Positions 44,949 to 45,685 of a stretch of DNA of 45,685 nucleotides are shown one piece after another. The DNA lies in IMG/VR virus record IMGVR_UViG_3300036861_000169, positions 1 to 45,685 of that record. The stretch is one strand, 5' to 3'. This stretch comes from a virus. Each line of letters starts with the position of its first letter. Within the stretch, counting starts at the first letter, position 1. Both the position numbers and the translations under genes were made by a program. The notes under the pieces are model-generated. The model had not been told where the DNA came from and made no database searches. It worked only from the letters and a program-made list of their open reading frames with translations.

Positions 44949-45154
44949 AGTTCATCTATACGGCGGGTCAGTACACCCACTTCATGGGCCGCGCGTTTGC
45001 GTTCAAGAAGGCGACCGAGGTCACCGACCGCGCGACAATCGAGGCGCTGCTCAGGCGCAAGGACTTCATGCGCGTGGACGACGATGCGGCGCCGCCGCCG
45101 CCCCCGGCCAAGCGCCCGATGCTCACGCTCCCCGGCGTGAAGCGTAAGCCATGA
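44945..45154 (+). CDS. Small head-region protein
   Basis: A 69-aa protein starting in an ATGA overlap at 44945. N-terminus FIYTAGQYTHFMGRAFAFKK, centre DRATIEALLRRKDFMRVDDD, then a Pro-rich tail (PPPPPAKRPMLTLPGVKRKP). The helical RATIEALLRRKDF motif is common in small phage proteins next to the head-tail connector. Function unknown; a completion or gating factor is plausible. Confidence 0.6.
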   Translation: MKFIYTAGQYTHFMGRAFAFKKATEVTDRATIEALLRRKDFMRVDDDAAPPPPPAKRPMLTLPGVKRKP

Positions 45155-45685
45155 GCATCAGCTTCTCGCGCACCAGGGAGCAGTTGCGCTCGATGGTCCT
45201 GCGCAAACTCGGCGTCGCTGGGGCGAGCACCTCCGTCGTCAGCACCGATGCGGAGGTTGTCTACGAGGCGATCGATCTGCGCCTGAAGGAGATGCACCGG
45301 CTCGGGATCTTCTGGCGCAAGGTGGACAAGGTGCCGGCGACGTTCTCCCTTGCGGCTGGCGTGGCGACGGCGCACGCGGCGACCAACGACATCCTGTTTC
45401 CCATCCTGATGACGGTGACGGACGGCTCGCTCGATGAGCCACTACAAGTAATCGGCGTCACCGAGTATGCGCGCATCGAGAACAAGGGCGAGCGGGGGAT
45501 TCCGACTAAGGCACTGTGGAAGGGCAGCACCGAGTTCGCGTTCCATCCGGTGCCATATCAGTCGACGACCGCAAAGATCGTCTACGAGAAGATCGCCGAC
45601 GACACCTCGGCGGGCTCGGCGCCGGACGTGGAGGTGTCGATGCTGCGCTCGCTCAAGGATGTGATCGCCTACGACATAGGCGACG
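45151..45685 (+). CDS. Head-tail connector / P22 gp4-like tail accessory protein (5' part)
   Basis: ATG 45151 overlaps the upstream stop (ATGA). The frame runs to the window end and continues at base 1 after the 127-bp overlap, giving about 232 aa in total. N-terminal 60 residues are helical (TREQLRSMVLRKLGVAGA, YEAIDLRLKEMHRLGIFWRK), the middle is beta-rich (DGSLDEPLQVIGVTEYARIE), as in gp4-like connectors that bind under the portal. The C-terminal half is on the other side of the junction. Confidence 0.7.
   Translation, partial: MSISFSRTREQLRSMVLRKLGVAGASTSVVSTDAEVVYEAIDLRLKEMHRLGIFWRKVDKVPATFSLAAGVATAHAATNDILFPILMTVTDGSLDEPLQVIGVTEYARIENKGERGIPTKALWKGSTEFAFHPVPYQSTTAKIVYEKIADDTSAGSAPDVEVSMLRSLKDVIAYDIGD
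45559..45685. repeat. Right copy of 127-bp terminal direct repeat
   Basis: Identical to 1-127; see the left copy. If the molecule is circular the unit genome is 45,558 bp and the connector gene (45151 to 291) is intact. Confidence 0.95.

Noticed and set aside
1-45685. CRISPR array or complete rRNA/tRNA genes
   Set aside because: No regularly spaced repeats were seen apart from the coding repeats at 3411-3563, and the only tRNA-like sequences lack 5' halves.
45559-45685. Biological direct terminal repeat of the virion DNA
   Set aside because: Exactly 127 bp and inside a coding gene, which fits an assembly k-mer overlap better; mapping of virion ends would settle it.

Overview
The window is a complete, circularly permuted genome of a temperate, podovirus-like phage, or the corresponding prophage. 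The first 127 bases (1-127) are repeated exactly as the last 127 (45559-45685), so the unit genome is about 45,558 bp and one head-tail gene is cut by the window ends (45151-45685 joined to 1-291). An integrase beside a tRNA-Leu 3' half, an excisionase, a Cro-like/XRE-repressor switch and two divergent early operons show a temperate life style. The host is probably a high-GC Gram-negative proteobacterium: the lysis genes and nucleotide-heptose genes fit a Gram-negative envelope, and the tRNA-Leu(UAA) fragment looks proteobacterial. I cannot name the host more closely.

Layout. (1) 31418-45685 plus 1-9660, plus strand: packaging and virion genes. These are a TerS candidate, TerL, a P22-like portal, scaffold, an N4-gp56-type major capsid protein, a gp4-like head-tail protein, a beta-helix tailspike, a tail fibre, a gp10-like tail hub and three large ejection-type proteins. 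(2) 9679-10794, plus: lysis cassette with an M15 peptidase endolysin. (3) 10843-15649, minus: eight overlapping sugar-nucleotide genes (TPP-enzyme E1 alpha and beta, two NAD epimerase/dehydratases, a GmhA-like isomerase, a small acetyltransferase-like protein, an HldE2-like nucleotidyltransferase and an HldE1-like kinase). (4) 15733-16572: a frameshifted small gene, a LuxR-type HTH remnant, two tRNA 3'-half-like sequences and the probable attP. (5) 16592-27119, minus: a long leftward early operon of very small overlapping genes, including integrase, excisionase, HNH nuclease, two adjacent radical-SAM-type proteins, a DnaQ-like exonuclease and an SSB-like protein, driven by a recognisable promoter at 27153-27182. 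(6) 27205-27913: repressor and divergent Cro-like gene with repeated CTAGCCG-type operators. (7) 27913-30931, plus: rightward early genes (RHH protein, replication protein, VRR-NUC-like nuclease, an internally deleted IS1595-type transposase) before the TerS region.

The unusual feature is the load of glycan-type genes in four places: the minus-strand heptose-like operon; an island between TerS and TerL (methyltransferase, radical SAM/SPASM protein, UDP-galactopyranose mutase, possible glycosyltransferase-like protein); a TPR-glycosyltransferase family 9 protein plus methyltransferase between the capsid and head-tail genes; and an antisense FkbM methyltransferase with two membrane microproteins inside the tail genes. 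Together they could make an activated heptose-like or furanose sugar and transfer and methylate it, either on the virion or on the host surface. That role is inference; the enzyme families are read from the sequence.

Start codons were chosen by overlap with the upstream gene and by Shine-Dalgarno spacing; many genes overlap as ATGA or GTGA. Two conserved proteins have no ATG, GTG or TTG start where their homology begins, and two genes carry an apparent one-base frameshift in a homopolymer.
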